A stretch of DNA of 38,587 nucleotides from Agromyces ramosus (GCF_004216665.1 NZ_SGWY01000002.1:1-38587), one strand, 5' to 3'; positions 14,921 through 22,382 are shown, numbered from the stretch's first letter. Translations and numbers: made by a program. The notes: generated by a model from the letters alone, not told the origin.

Positions 14921-16212
14921 CGTGCTGCTCCTGTCGCGGCCGTGAGGGCCTGGTCGAGATCGTCGATGATGTCTTCAACGTCTTCGATGCCCACGCTAAT
15001 CCGCACGACGCCGGGAAGCACGCCGGCGTCGACGAGCTGCTGCTCGGTGAGCTGGGCGTGCGTGGTCGACGCCGGGTGGATGATGAGGGTCTTCGCGTCG
15101 CCGATGTTGGCGAGGTGCGAGGCGAGGTTCACCGACTCGATGAGCTGCTGGCCGACCGCGCGGCCGCCCTTCACCTCGAAGCTGAACACCGACCCCGGGC
15201 CCTTCGGCAGGTACTTCGCGGCGCGTTCGTGGTGGGGGTGGTTCGCGAGGCCCGCCCACCAGACGTGCTCGATGCGCGGGTCGGCCTCGAGCCACTCGGC
15301 GACGGCTCGCGCGTTGTCGACGTGCGCCTGGATGCGGTACGGCAGGGTCTCGACGCCCTGCGCGAGCAGGAACGCCGAGTGCGGCGCGAGCGCGGGACCG
15401 ATGTCGCGCAGCTGCTCCGCGCGCAGTCGCGTGAGGAACGCGTACTCGCCGAAGTTGCCCGACCACTGCAGCCCGCCGTAGCTCGGCACGGGCTCCCCGA
15501 AGAGGGGGAACTTCTCGCTGTGCCAGTGGAACCGGCCCGACTCGACGACGACGCCGCCGAGCGTCGTGCCGTGCCCGCCGAGGAACTTCGTGGCGGAGTG
15601 CGTGACGATGTCGGCGCCCCACTCGATGGGGCGGTTGAGGTAGGGCGTCGGGATGGTGGAGTCGACGATGAAGGGGATGCCGTGAGCGTGCGCGACGTCG
15701 GCGAGGCCCTCGAGGTCGGCGATCTCGCCCGACGGGTTCGCGATCGTCTCGACGAAGAGCGCCTTCGTCTTCTCGGTGATCGCCGCGGCGTAGTCGGCGG
15801 GGTCGGCGGAGCGCACGAAGGTGGTCTCGACGCCGAAGCGGCGGAGCGTGACATCCAGCTGCGTGATCGAGCCGCCGTAGAGGTTCGCCGAGGCCACGAT
15901 GTGGTCGCCCGCGCCGGCGAGGCTCGCGAAGGTGATGTACTGCGCGCTGAGGCCCGAGGCCGTCGCGACGGCGCCGAGACCCCCTTCGAGGCTCGCGACG
16001 CGCTCCTCGAAGCTCGCCACGGTGGGGTTCGCGAGGCGCGAGTAGATGTTGCCGTACTTCTGCAGGGCGAACCGGGCTGCGGCATCCGCCGTGTCGTCGA
16101 AGACGAACGCGGTCGACTGGTAGATCGGGAGCGCACGGGCCCCGGTCACCTGGTCGGGGATGTTGCCCGCGTGGATGGCGCGGGTCTTGAAGCCGAATTC
16201 GCGGTCTGCCAT
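14917..16212 (-). CDS. metY: O-acetylhomoserine sulfhydrylase / aminocarboxypropyltransferase
   Basis: A 431-residue PLP enzyme of the Cys/Met metabolism family. It makes homocysteine from O-acetylhomoserine and sulfide (direct sulfhydrylation). Motifs: FGFKTRAIHAG at the N-terminus, YSRLANPTVASFEERVASLEGG, ASANLYGGSITQLD, and the Schiff-base Lys209 in THSATKFLGGHGTTLGG. The C-terminal RISVGIEDVEDIIDDLDQAL is also characteristic. Length (430) and the RLANPT motif fit MetY rather than cystathionine gamma-synthase (about 380). Leaderless TAGCGT promoter. It is followed by the CoA-binding gene with an ATGA overlap. Confidence 0.95.
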   Translation of the reverse strand: MADREFGFKTRAIHAGNIPDQVTGARALPIYQSTAFVFDDTADAAARFALQKYGNIYSRLANPTVASFEERVASLEGGLGAVATASGLSAQYITFASLAGAGDHIVASANLYGGSITQLDVTLRRFGVETTFVRSADPADYAAAITEKTKALFVETIANPSGEIADLEGLADVAHAHGIPFIVDSTIPTPYLNRPIEWGADIVTHSATKFLGGHGTTLGGVVVESGRFHWHSEKFPLFGEPVPSYGGLQWSGNFGEYAFLTRLRAEQLRDIGPALAPHSAFLLAQGVETLPYRIQAHVDNARAVAEWLEADPRIEHVWWAGLANHPHHERAAKYLPKGPGSVFSFEVKGGRAVGQQLIESVNLASHLANIGDAKTLIIHPASTTHAQLTEQQLVDAGVLPGVVRISVGIEDVEDIIDDLDQALTAATGAAR

Positions 16213-16218
16213 GGGTTC

Positions 16219-16224
16219 ACGCTA
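16219..16224 (-). promoter_or_regulatory. -10 box TAGCGT of metY
   Basis: TAGCGT, then GAACCC (6 nt), then ATG 16212 on the minus strand. Confidence 0.6.
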
Positions 16225-16234
16225 CTGCGGGCCG

Positions 16235-16281
16235 CCGCGGCATCCGCTGCCTGCCGTAATGCGGGGCAACGGATGCCGCGG
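16235..16281 (-). terminator. 12-bp stem hairpin between the isochorismatase gene and metY
   Basis: CCGCGGCATCCG (16235-16246) and CGGATGCCGCGG (16270-16281) pair perfectly across a 23-nt loop, 8 bp after the isochorismatase stop and just upstream of the metY promoter. It is built from the window's over-represented decamer and has no U tract. It is a plausible terminator or REP-like element. Confidence 0.45.
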
Positions 16282-16289
16282 CGCCGCGG

Positions 16290-16850
16290 TCAGGCGCCGA
16301 GCACCTCGTCGGTCGTCACGACGCGGGCGAAGCCGCCGCCCTCGAGGTTCACCGCGGTCGCCCGTGCGAGCTCGGACGCGGTGAGGCGGAGGCCGCCCGG
16401 CCCCTCGAGGTCGAACGTGTGCGTCGCGTCGAGCGGCAGCGTGACCTCGTAGCCGAGGTTGCCGCCCATGCGCGCGGTCGTCTCGACGCACATGTTCGTC
16501 TGGATGCCGGTGATCACGAGCTGCCGGACGCCACGGTCCCGCAGCCACGCGTGCAGGTCGGGCTCGCCGTAGAACGCGGAGTTCACCTGCTTGGTCACGA
16601 ACAGGTCGTGCGGGGCATCCGCCACGACGTCCTTGAGCGCGTTGCCGGGGGAGCCGACGCCGAGCGGCGAGCCGGGCGAGACCGAGTCGTGCCGCACGAG
16701 CACGATCGGCCGGCCGGCATCCGCCCACGCGGAGACGAGGCGGCCGATGTTCGCTTCGGCCGCGGGGTTGTCCCGCTCGCCCCATGCGGGGTCGTCGAAA
16801 CCCTGCTGCACGTCGATCACGATGAGGGCGGCGGTGTCGTCGAAGTCCAT
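16290..16850 (-). CDS. Isochorismatase-family cysteine hydrolase
   Basis: A 186-residue hydrolase with the intact triad of the isochorismatase/nicotinamidase superfamily: Asp13 (VIDVQQGF), Lys87 (VTKQVNSAF) and Cys121 (GIQTNMCVETT, after the cis-peptide region). It lacks the metal-binding D-x-H of true nicotinamidases, so it is more likely an uncharacterised amidase or isochorismatase-like enzyme. It sits divergently from the ABM monooxygenase gene (86 bp between starts). PnuC elsewhere in the window does not make it a nicotinamidase. Confidence 0.9.
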   Translation of the reverse strand: MDFDDTAALIVIDVQQGFDDPAWGERDNPAAEANIGRLVSAWADAGRPIVLVRHDSVSPGSPLGVGSPGNALKDVVADAPHDLFVTKQVNSAFYGEPDLHAWLRDRGVRQLVITGIQTNMCVETTARMGGNLGYEVTLPLDATHTFDLEGPGGLRLTASELARATAVNLEGGGFARVVTTDEVLGA

Positions 16851-16856
16851 GCGACC

Positions 16857-16862
16857 ATCCTG
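16857..16862 (-). promoter_or_regulatory. -10-like box CAGGAT before the isochorismatase gene
   Basis: CAGGAT, then GGTCGC (6 nt), then ATG 16850 on the minus strand. The spacer is identical to that of the DUF3054 gene (2277-2282). Confidence 0.45.
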
Positions 16863-16924
16863 CGCCGATCCGGCCGGGCGCGGGCCGCGAACGGCTGCCG
16901 ATCCTCGAGGGGATCCTGCCGCCG

Positions 16925-16930
16925 TAGGCT
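16925..16930 (+). promoter_or_regulatory. -10 box TAGGCT before the ABM gene
   Basis: TAGGCT, then CGGGGG (6 nt), then ATG 16937. Confidence 0.55.
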
Positions 16931-16936
16931 CGGGGG

Positions 16937-17233
16937 ATGATCCTCGAGCACGCGATCCTGCCCGTGACGCCCGGCCGCGAGGCCGACTTCGAGGCGGCCT
17001 TCGCCGGGGCGAAGCCGATCATCGCGTCGATGCCGGGGTTCGTGGACCTCACGCTGTCGCGGTCGATCGAGACCCCCAACGAGTACCTCCTGCTCGTGCA
17101 CTGGAGGAGCGTCGCGGCGCACGAGGTCGGGTTCCGCGGGTCGCCCGAGTACGAGCAGTGGCGTGCGCTCCTGCACGGGTTCTACGACCCCTTCCCGGCA
17201 GTGGAGCACTTCGCGGAGGTCGCGCGGGCGTGA
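16937..17233 (+). CDS. Antibiotic biosynthesis monooxygenase (ABM) domain protein
   Basis: A 98-residue single ABM domain with a dimeric ferredoxin-like fold: MILEHAILPVTPGREADFEAAF, MPGFVDLTLSRS, NEYLLLVHWRS and HEVGFRGSPEYEQWRALL. The family includes small cofactor-free oxygenases and heme-degrading enzymes as well as non-catalytic members. No heme-ligand signature of IsdG type is evident, so the substrate is unknown. Leaderless-type start, divergent from the isochorismatase gene. Confidence 0.88.
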   Translation: MILEHAILPVTPGREADFEAAFAGAKPIIASMPGFVDLTLSRSIETPNEYLLLVHWRSVAAHEVGFRGSPEYEQWRALLHGFYDPFPAVEHFAEVARA

Positions 17234-17284
17234 CCTTGGCGCGGCGTGCCCCCGCGGCATCCGCCGACTGCGCCACTTCGACGC

Positions 17285-17333
17285 CCGCTGCGCCAGTTCG
17301 GGTGGCGCAGCCGCCGCCAACATGGCGCAGCGG
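17285..17333 (+). repeat. Nested inverted repeats of CCGCTGCGCCA
   Basis: CTGCGCCA (17288-17295) pairs with TGGCGCAG (17303-17310) over a 7-nt loop. The longer CCGCTGCGCCA (17285-17295) can instead pair with TGGCGCAGCGG (17323-17333). A third CTGCGCCA copy lies just upstream, near 17269. The element is probably the terminator or a REP-like intergenic element after the ABM gene. Confidence 0.5.
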
Positions 17334-17349
17334 GACGATGGCACGACCG

Positions 17350-17369
17350 CGGATGCCGCGCGGCATCCG
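17350..17369. repeat. 20-bp perfect palindrome of the decamer
   Basis: CGGATGCCGCGCGGCATCCG, two inverted copies of the over-represented decamer, ends 29 bp upstream of the sugE -10 box. Confidence 0.6.
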
Positions 17370-17398
17370 CTGCACAGCCCCTGATCAGGCGCCGTTGC

Positions 17399-17404
17399 TA
17401 GCCT
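17399..17404 (+). promoter_or_regulatory. -10 box TAGCCT of the sugE transcript
   Basis: TAGCCT predicts transcription from about 17411. That places the whole guanidine-III aptamer in a leader of roughly 77 nt. No convincing -35 is seen. Confidence 0.5.
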
Positions 17405-17428
17405 CGAGGCAGGTCGCATCACGTGGCC

Positions 17429-17471
17429 CCGGACGAGGGAACCCAGTACCCGGAACGCGACAAGACTGGCC
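17429..17471 (+). ncRNA. Guanidine-III riboswitch (ykkC-III aptamer)
   Basis: The conserved aptamer elements occur in order: CCGGACGAGG (17429-17438), TACCCGG (17447-17453) and GACAAGAC (17459-17466). P1 forms between CCGG 17429-17432 and CCGG 17450-17453. The pseudoknot helix forms between CCAGT 17443-17447 and ACTGG 17465-17469. It closely matches the compact guanidine-III class known from actinobacteria such as Thermobifida. The sugE ribosome binding site (GGGAG, 17474-17478) begins 5 nt after the pseudoknot helix, so control by ribosome access is likely: guanidine would open translation. Confidence 0.9.
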
Positions 17472-17487
17472 ACGGGAGTGAACAGTC

Positions 17488-17811
17488 ATGGCGTGGGTCA
17501 TCCTCATCGTCTCCGGAATCCTCGAGGCCGTCTGGGCCACCGCGCTCGGCAGGTCCGAGGGCTTCACGAAGCTCTGGCCCTCGGTCGTCTTCTTCGGCGC
17601 GCTCGTGCTGTCGATGGGCGGCCTCGCCTGGGCGATGCGCGACATCTCCACCGGTACCGCCTACGCGGTGTGGGTCGGCATCGGCGCGGCCCTCACCGTG
17701 ACGTGGGCGATGATCACGGGCGACTCGGATGTCTCGTGGGTCAAGCTCGGGCTCATCGCCGGCCTCGTCGGCTGCGTGGTGGGGCTGAAGCTCGTCGACG
17801 GCAGCCACTAG
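17488..17811 (+). CDS. sugE: SMR-family guanidinium exporter (SugE/Gdx)
   Basis: A 107-residue four-helix small multidrug resistance protein working as an antiparallel dimer. The central Glu13 (SGILEAVWA) with Trp16, and GTAYAVWVGIGA in helix 3, fit the Gdx subtype, which exports guanidinium in exchange for protons, rather than the polyaromatic-cation EmrE subtype. The guanidine-III riboswitch directly upstream confirms the substrate assignment. Monocistronic, with ribosome binding site GGGAG 9 nt before ATG. The newer name gdx would also apply. Confidence 0.95.
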   Translation: MAWVILIVSGILEAVWATALGRSEGFTKLWPSVVFFGALVLSMGGLAWAMRDISTGTAYAVWVGIGAALTVTWAMITGDSDVSWVKLGLIAGLVGCVVGLKLVDGSH

Positions 17812-17875
17812 CTCGCGTGCCCGCCGACGGCGCGACGCCGGCCGTGCCGCCCGACCCGCAGCCGTCCGAATGTGT

Positions 17876-17891
17876 GTAAAGAATCATTGAC
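17876..17891. promoter_or_regulatory. Operator 1 of the DUF4386-XRE operon (over the -35)
   Basis: GTAAAGAATCATTGAC is an imperfect palindrome of the form GTnAAnnATnnTTnAC and includes the -35 region. It is part of a 19-nt direct repeat, with two mismatches, shared with operator 2 lying 46 bp downstream. Confidence 0.65.
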
Positions 17892-17915
17892 ACGGTGTCG
17901 CCAACGCTTTACATT
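17887..17915 (+). promoter_or_regulatory. Consensus promoter TTGACA-17-TACATT
   Basis: -35 TTGACA at 17887-17892, 17-bp spacer, -10 TACATT at 17910-17915. Transcription is predicted from about 17922, giving a leader of about 33 nt before ATG 17955. Confidence 0.75.
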
Positions 17916-17921
17916 GAAGAC

Positions 17922-17937
17922 GTAAACAATCTTTGAC
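17922..17937. promoter_or_regulatory. Operator 2 of the DUF4386-XRE operon (at the transcription start)
   Basis: GTAAACAATCTTTGAC has the same palindromic pattern as operator 1 and covers the predicted +1 to +16. Paired sites flanking the promoter suggest cooperative repression by the XRE protein of the operon (inferred). Confidence 0.65.
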
Positions 17938-17954
17938 ACGGGAGCGTGGTCCAC

Positions 17955-18746
17955 ATGGCAGGACGAGTGGGAGGCGGGGCATCGTTCGCCGCCGCCGGAG
18001 GCCTTGCGCTGATGGCGCCGCTGGCGTTCGTCGGCGTCGGCGTCGTCGCGGGGGTGCAGGCAGACGGGTCAGAGGGATCCGGCGCGGCGGGGCTCGCGGC
18101 GACGCTCGAGGCGGCGTCGGGATCGTTCGGCTGGGCGGTGCTCGCGCTGCTCGGCGTCGCCGTGCTCGACGTCGTCGTGGCGTGCGCGCTCTGGACGGTG
18201 TTCCGAGCCGAGCGGCCGGGCGCGGCCGCGCTCGCGGCGGCCTTCCGGATCGCCTACGCGGCGGTGTTCGTCGGCGCGATCGCGATGCTGGCCGACGCAC
18301 GGCGCATCGCCGACGAGGGGGCGGGCGGGGCATCCGGACTCGGGATCGACGATCGCGACCTCGCGGTGCTGTCGCGCCTCGACGGGTTCGACGCCGCCTG
18401 GAACGCGGGTCTCGTGCTGTTCGGCGTTCATCTCGCGGTGATCGGCTGGCTGCTGCTCCGGCGCCCGGGCGGGTTCGCGGTCGTCGTGGGCGTGCTCGTG
18501 CTGGTGGCCGGAGCGGGGTACCTGGCCGACAGCGTGCTCGGCGTGCTCGCTCCCGATGGGCCCGCGGTGGCGCAGTACACCTTCATCGGCGAGATCGTGC
18601 TCATCGCGTGGCTCGTCGTCGGCGGCATCCGCTCGATCCGGGCCGACCGCGAGCTCGTCGCCCACGCGACGCAACCCGAAGCCGTGCTCGCCGCGGTCGA
18701 CGCGCGAGCGGCACGGGCGGACGCGACCGAGGGGGCACGGCGATGA
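17955..18746 (+). CDS. DUF4386-type integral membrane protein
   Basis: A 263-residue protein with about six helices. The run FRIAYAAVFVGAIAMLADARRI, the later FDAAWNAGLVLFGVHLAVIGWLLLRRP and the terminal membrane pair match the DUF4386 family, whose function is unknown. ATG 17955, with GGAG 10 nt upstream, is preferred to GTG 17946. It is the first gene of a five-gene operon and ends in an ATGA overlap with a minor start of the DUF2178 gene. It has a long charged C-terminal tail in the cytoplasm. Confidence 0.8.
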   Translation: MAGRVGGGASFAAAGGLALMAPLAFVGVGVVAGVQADGSEGSGAAGLAATLEAASGSFGWAVLALLGVAVLDVVVACALWTVFRAERPGAAALAAAFRIAYAAVFVGAIAMLADARRIADEGAGGASGLGIDDRDLAVLSRLDGFDAAWNAGLVLFGVHLAVIGWLLLRRPGGFAVVVGVLVLVAGAGYLADSVLGVLAPDGPAVAQYTFIGEIVLIAWLVVGGIRSIRADRELVAHATQPEAVLAAVDARAARADATEGARR

Positions 18747-18772
18747 ACCGCCGTACGGAACGGGAGACGGTG

Positions 18773-19204
18773 ATGTCGTACGAGGAGAAGGGCACGTGGG
18801 TCTACCTCGTGGTCGCGATCGTCGGAAGCACGGTGTACCTCTCCCTGGTGCTCCCCGAGTTCCTGGGCGGAACCCCGGTCGGGCAGATCGACTACGTGCC
18901 GGCCATGCTGTGGGTGATCGGCGGGGCGATCGTGGCGTCGATCATCGGACGCATCATCGTCGAGGTCTTCTCGCCGAGCGAGAGCACGAGGGGCGACATC
19001 CGCGACAAGGAGATCGACCGGCTCGGCGAGCGGGTCGGCAGCTCCTTCGTCGTGCTCGGCGCGCTCGGCGCGCTCGTGCTCGCGATGCTCGACGCCGACG
19101 GCTTCTGGATCGCGAACACCGTGTACGTCTGCTTCGTGCTCTCGGCCATCGTCTCGAGCATCACCAAGCTCGTCGCGTACCGCAGGGGCGTGCCGACATG
19201 GTGA
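18773..19204 (+). CDS. DUF2178-like four-helix membrane protein
   Basis: A 143-residue protein (MSYEEKGTWVYLVVAIVGSTVYLSLVLPEFLG...). Two helices, a cytoplasmic acidic segment DIRDKEIDRLGERVG, then two more helices follow the pattern of the small membrane partners (DUF2178-like) that accompany YozG-type XRE regulators. ATG 18773 has a good ribosome binding site (GGGAG, 6 nt). The alternative ATG 18743 would overlap the upstream stop as ATGA and add ten residues. It ends overlapping the XRE start by 7 bp. Confidence 0.8.
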   Translation: MSYEEKGTWVYLVVAIVGSTVYLSLVLPEFLGGTPVGQIDYVPAMLWVIGGAIVASIIGRIIVEVFSPSESTRGDIRDKEIDRLGERVGSSFVVLGALGALVLAMLDADGFWIANTVYVCFVLSAIVSSITKLVAYRRGVPTW

Positions 19205-19431
19205 AGCCCACGAAGGTCACGAACGACATCCGGTCGCTGCGGTTCCGCGCCGGCGAGATGACGCAGGCGGAGCTCGCGAAGCGACTCGGCGTGACCCGCC
19301 AGACCGTCATCGCCATCGAGCAGGGGCGCTACTCGCCCTCGCTCGAGATGGCCTTCCAGATCGCGCGGGTGTTCGGGGTCCCGCTCGACGAGGTCTTCCA
19401 GTACCCCGATCGCGAGGAGACGGCATCATGA
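19198..19431 (+). CDS. XRE-family transcriptional regulator (YozG-like)
   Basis: A 77-residue protein consisting of one HTH_3 domain: NDIRSLRFRAGEMTQAELAKRLGVTRQTVIAIEQGRYSPSLEMAFQIARVFGVPLDEVFQY. It is typical of short stand-alone XRE regulators coupled to a small membrane protein. It lies inside the operon (ATGGTGA overlap upstream, ATGA overlap downstream). The natural candidates for its binding sites are the two GTnAAnnATnnTTnAC palindromes at the operon promoter. Autorepression, possibly relieved through the membrane partner, is inferred and not shown. Confidence 0.92.
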   Translation: MVKPTKVTNDIRSLRFRAGEMTQAELAKRLGVTRQTVIAIEQGRYSPSLEMAFQIARVFGVPLDEVFQYPDREETAS

Positions 19432-20435
19432 GAGCCGCAGTGTACGACCGCTACGGCGCACCCGAGGTGGTGCACATCGAGGAACGAGACGAACCCGGGA
19501 TCGGGCCGGACGAGGTCCTGGTGCGGGTGGAGGCCACCGTGGTCGGGGCATCCGAGAGCGCCGCGCGCAGCGGTCGACCCTGGTTCGCCCGCCTGTACTT
19601 CGGCGTCGGGAAGCCGAAGTTCCCGGTGCTCGGCACCGATTTCGCCGGCATCGTCGAGCGCGTCGGAGACCGGGTGGGCCGGTTCTCGCCGGGCGACCTC
19701 GTGTTCGGCGCCGTCGGCACCGAGTTCGGCGCGCACGCCGAGCTGGTGAAGGTCGCCGAGCACCACGTCATCGCGCATGTGCCGCCTGGGCTGGATGCCG
19801 CGGAAGCGGTGTCGAGCATCGACGGGTTCCTCACCGCCCTGCCGTTCCTGCGCGACGTGGCCCGCGTCCGTGCGGGCCAGGCCGTGCTCGTGAACGGAGC
19901 GTCCGGCACCGTGGGCTCGGCCGCCGTGCAGCTCGCGAAGCACCTCGGCGCGACGGTCGTCGGCGTCTGCAGCGCAGCCCATGCGCCGCTCGTGGCGTCG
20001 CTCGGCGCCGACCGGGTCATCGACCACACCCGCGAGGACTTCACGGCGGTGCGCGGGGCCTACGACGTGATCTTCGACGCGGTCGGCAAGCGAACCTTCC
20101 GGCAGTGCCGCGCGGCGCTGGCCGACGACGGCATCTACCTCACGACCGTGCCATCCGCCGCGATCCTCGTGCAGATGCCGCTGACGAGGCTGCTCCGCCG
20201 TCGACGCCGCGCCGCGATCGCATTCACCGGGCTGCGCGAGGAGACCGTGAAGGCGGGCGAGCTCGCGCTCCTCGTCGAGCTCCTCGAGACCGGCGGCCTC
20301 GTGCCCGTGATCGATCGCATCGTGCCGTTCGAGGACATCGTCGAGGCGCACCGCCGGGTCGACGGCGGGCACAAGGCGGGCAGCGTGGTGGTCGCGCTGT
20401 CGCCCGCGCTCCGTCCCACCGAGGCGGCGTCATGA
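19428..20435 (+). CDS. Zinc-free MDR oxidoreductase 1 (quinone-oxidoreductase type)
   Basis: A 335-residue medium-chain dehydrogenase/reductase. The GroES-like N-terminus MRAAVYDRYGAPEVVHIEERDEP and GTDFAGIVERVG are followed by the NAD(P)-binding fold GASGTVGSAAVQLAK (about 155-170), ADRVIDHTREDF, and a C-terminal GHKAGSVVV. Structural-zinc cysteines and catalytic zinc ligands are missing, as in quinone oxidoreductase-type MDRs. NADPH is the likely cofactor; the substrate is unknown. It starts by ATGA overlap with the XRE gene and is coupled likewise to the second MDR, so it should be controlled by the same operators. Confidence 0.88.
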   Translation: MRAAVYDRYGAPEVVHIEERDEPGIGPDEVLVRVEATVVGASESAARSGRPWFARLYFGVGKPKFPVLGTDFAGIVERVGDRVGRFSPGDLVFGAVGTEFGAHAELVKVAEHHVIAHVPPGLDAAEAVSSIDGFLTALPFLRDVARVRAGQAVLVNGASGTVGSAAVQLAKHLGATVVGVCSAAHAPLVASLGADRVIDHTREDFTAVRGAYDVIFDAVGKRTFRQCRAALADDGIYLTTVPSAAILVQMPLTRLLRRRRRAAIAFTGLREETVKAGELALLVELLETGGLVPVIDRIVPFEDIVEAHRRVDGGHKAGSVVVALSPALRPTEAAS

Positions 20436-21397
20436 GGGCCGTCGTCCGCGACGTCTACGGCGGCCCCGAGGTCCTCGCGCTCGCCGAGGCCGAGCCGCCC
20501 GCGCCCGCCGACGACGAGGTGCAGATCCGCGTGCGGGCCGTCGCGGTCAGCACGGGAGACGTGCTGCTGCTCCACGGCGAGCCGCGGGCGGTGCGGCTCG
20601 CGTTCGGCCTCCGGCGCCCGAAGGGTCGCGTGATCGGACGGGACGTCGCGGGCGAGGTCGCGGCCGTGGGCTCGGCGGTCACCGGGTTCCGCGTCGGCGA
20701 CGCTGTGTACGGCGAGGCCGACCAGGGCGGGTTCGCCGAGCTCGTGACCGTGCCCGAACGGTTCGTGGCGTCGAGGCCCGCATCGGTCGACGCGGTGCAT
20801 GCCGCCGCGGTCGTGGTCTCGGGCACGACCGCGTTGCAGGGCCTCCGGCTCGCGGGCCTCGTGCCCGGGCAGCACGTGCTGGTGAACGGCGCCTCGGGCG
20901 GCGTCGGCGGGTTCGCGGTGCAGCTCGCGAAGGCGATGGGCGCCGAGGTGACGGGTGTCTGCCGCGGATCGAAGGCCGAATACGTCCGTGCCATCGGCGC
21001 CGACCGGGTCATCGACTACGAGGCCGAGGACTTCACGGCCAACGAGGGCCGCTACGACGTGGTCTTCGACCTCGTCGCCGACCATCCGCTCGGTCGCGTG
21101 CGTCGCTCGCTCGCACGACGGGGAACGCTCGTGCTCTCGTCGGGCCGGGGCGGGCGGGTGCTCGGTCCGATCGGGCGCATGGCCGCGGCATCCGTGGTCT
21201 CGCCGTTCGTGCCGCAACGGCTGCGCACGCTCGCGGCTCGGCGCAGCGGCGACGACCTGGCCGAACTCGCGCGGCGCATCGACGCGGGCGAGGTGCGGCC
21301 GGTCGTCGACGAGGTGTTCCCACTCGACCGCGCCGCCGACGCCGTCGCGCGACTCGAGTCGGGCGCGGTGCGCGGCAAGGTGGTCATCGAGGTCTGA
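20432..21397 (+). CDS. Zinc-free MDR oxidoreductase 2
   Basis: A 321-residue paralogue of the preceding enzyme: MRAVVRDVYGGPEVLALAEAEPP, GRDVAGEVAAVGSAVTGFRVGD, GASGGVGGFAVQLAK, ADRVIDYEAEDFT, and a C-terminal GAVRGKVVIEV. ATG 20432 overlaps the stop of MDR 1 (ATGA); the open frame upstream to 20105 is an out-of-frame shadow. The pair probably arose by tandem duplication and divergence. Last gene of the operon; its stop lies 4 bp from the convergent yeiH-like stop. Confidence 0.88.
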   Translation: MRAVVRDVYGGPEVLALAEAEPPAPADDEVQIRVRAVAVSTGDVLLLHGEPRAVRLAFGLRRPKGRVIGRDVAGEVAAVGSAVTGFRVGDAVYGEADQGGFAELVTVPERFVASRPASVDAVHAAAVVVSGTTALQGLRLAGLVPGQHVLVNGASGGVGGFAVQLAKAMGAEVTGVCRGSKAEYVRAIGADRVIDYEAEDFTANEGRYDVVFDLVADHPLGRVRRSLARRGTLVLSSGRGGRVLGPIGRMAAASVVSPFVPQRLRTLAARRSGDDLAELARRIDAGEVRPVVDEVFPLDRAADAVARLESGAVRGKVVIEV

Positions 21398-21401
21398 CGG
21401 C

Positions 21402-22382
21402 TCAGCCGAGCAGCACCGCCCCGTAGGCGAGCGCCGCGACGAGCACCCACGACGTGAGGCCGACGACCAGCGCGCGCCACCCCGTGTGCACGAGCTCGGT
21501 CACGCGGACGGAGGCCCCGAGCGCGAAGAGCGCGGTCGCGAGCAGCGCGATCTGCACCTGGTCGGCGGCGGCGAGGAGCTGCTCGGGCAGCGGCACGAAC
21601 GTGTTCAGCAGCACCGCCGCGAGGAATCCCGCGATGAAGAGCGGCACGATCGCGGGCGGCGGGCCGGCGGGTTCGATCGTGCGCCGCCGCTCGACGGCGG
21701 CCGCGATCGCCACCATCGGCGCGAGCATGAGCACGCGGGTGAGCTTCACGACCACGGCGACGGCGAGAGCGGCCGTGCCCGCGAGCTGCGCGGTCGCGAC
21801 CACCTGGCCGACGTCGTGCACGCCCGCACCGACCCAGTGGCCGAAGCCCGTGGCCGAGAGGCCCAGCGGATGCCACAGCGCGGGCAGCACGGCGATGGCG
21901 AGGGTGCCGCACAGCGTGACGAGCGCGATCGGCACGGCCTGCTCCTCGTCCTTGGCGCGCACCGTCGCCGCCATCGCGCCGATCGCGGAGGCGCCGCAGA
22001 TCGAGAAGCCGCTCGCGACCAGCACTGGCTGATGCCCGGGCAGGCCCAGCGCGCGCCCGAGCCCGATCGTTCCGACGAACGTGATCACCACCACGCCCAC
22101 CGTGGTCAGGATCGTCACCCAGCCGAGCCCGGCGATGTCGACGAGGCTGAGCTTCAGTCCGAGCAGGACGATGCCGATCCGCAGCAGTCGCCGCGACGCC
22201 ACCTGCAGCCCCGGCGCGAGCCGGCCCGAGAGCGCCGGCTGCAGCGCGGGCACCTGGCCCACGACGATGCCCAGCGCGACCGCCGCCGTCAGGATCGGCA
22301 GGGCGGGCACCGCGAGGTGCACCAGCCACGCGATGAGGGCCGCGGATGCCGCGACGGCGAGTCCCGGCATCCGTTCGCGCAT
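21402..22382 (-). CDS. YeiH/UPF0324 family membrane transporter (putative sulfate exporter)
   Basis: A 326-residue protein with about ten helices. Signature segments GIVLLGLKLSL, GFSICGASAIGAMAATVRAKDEEQAVPIALVTLCGTLAI and GHWVGAGVHDVGQVVATA identify the YeiH/UPF0324 family, annotated as putative sulfate exporters; the substrate is not firmly known. ATG 22382 overlaps the mannosyltransferase stop (TGATG), so the pair is co-transcribed, an unusual partnership. Confidence 0.9.
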   Translation of the reverse strand: MRERMPGLAVAASAALIAWLVHLAVPALPILTAAVALGIVVGQVPALQPALSGRLAPGLQVASRRLLRIGIVLLGLKLSLVDIAGLGWVTILTTVGVVVITFVGTIGLGRALGLPGHQPVLVASGFSICGASAIGAMAATVRAKDEEQAVPIALVTLCGTLAIAVLPALWHPLGLSATGFGHWVGAGVHDVGQVVATAQLAGTAALAVAVVVKLTRVLMLAPMVAIAAAVERRRTIEPAGPPPAIVPLFIAGFLAAVLLNTFVPLPEQLLAAADQVQIALLATALFALGASVRVTELVHTGWRALVVGLTSWVLVAALAYGAVLLG

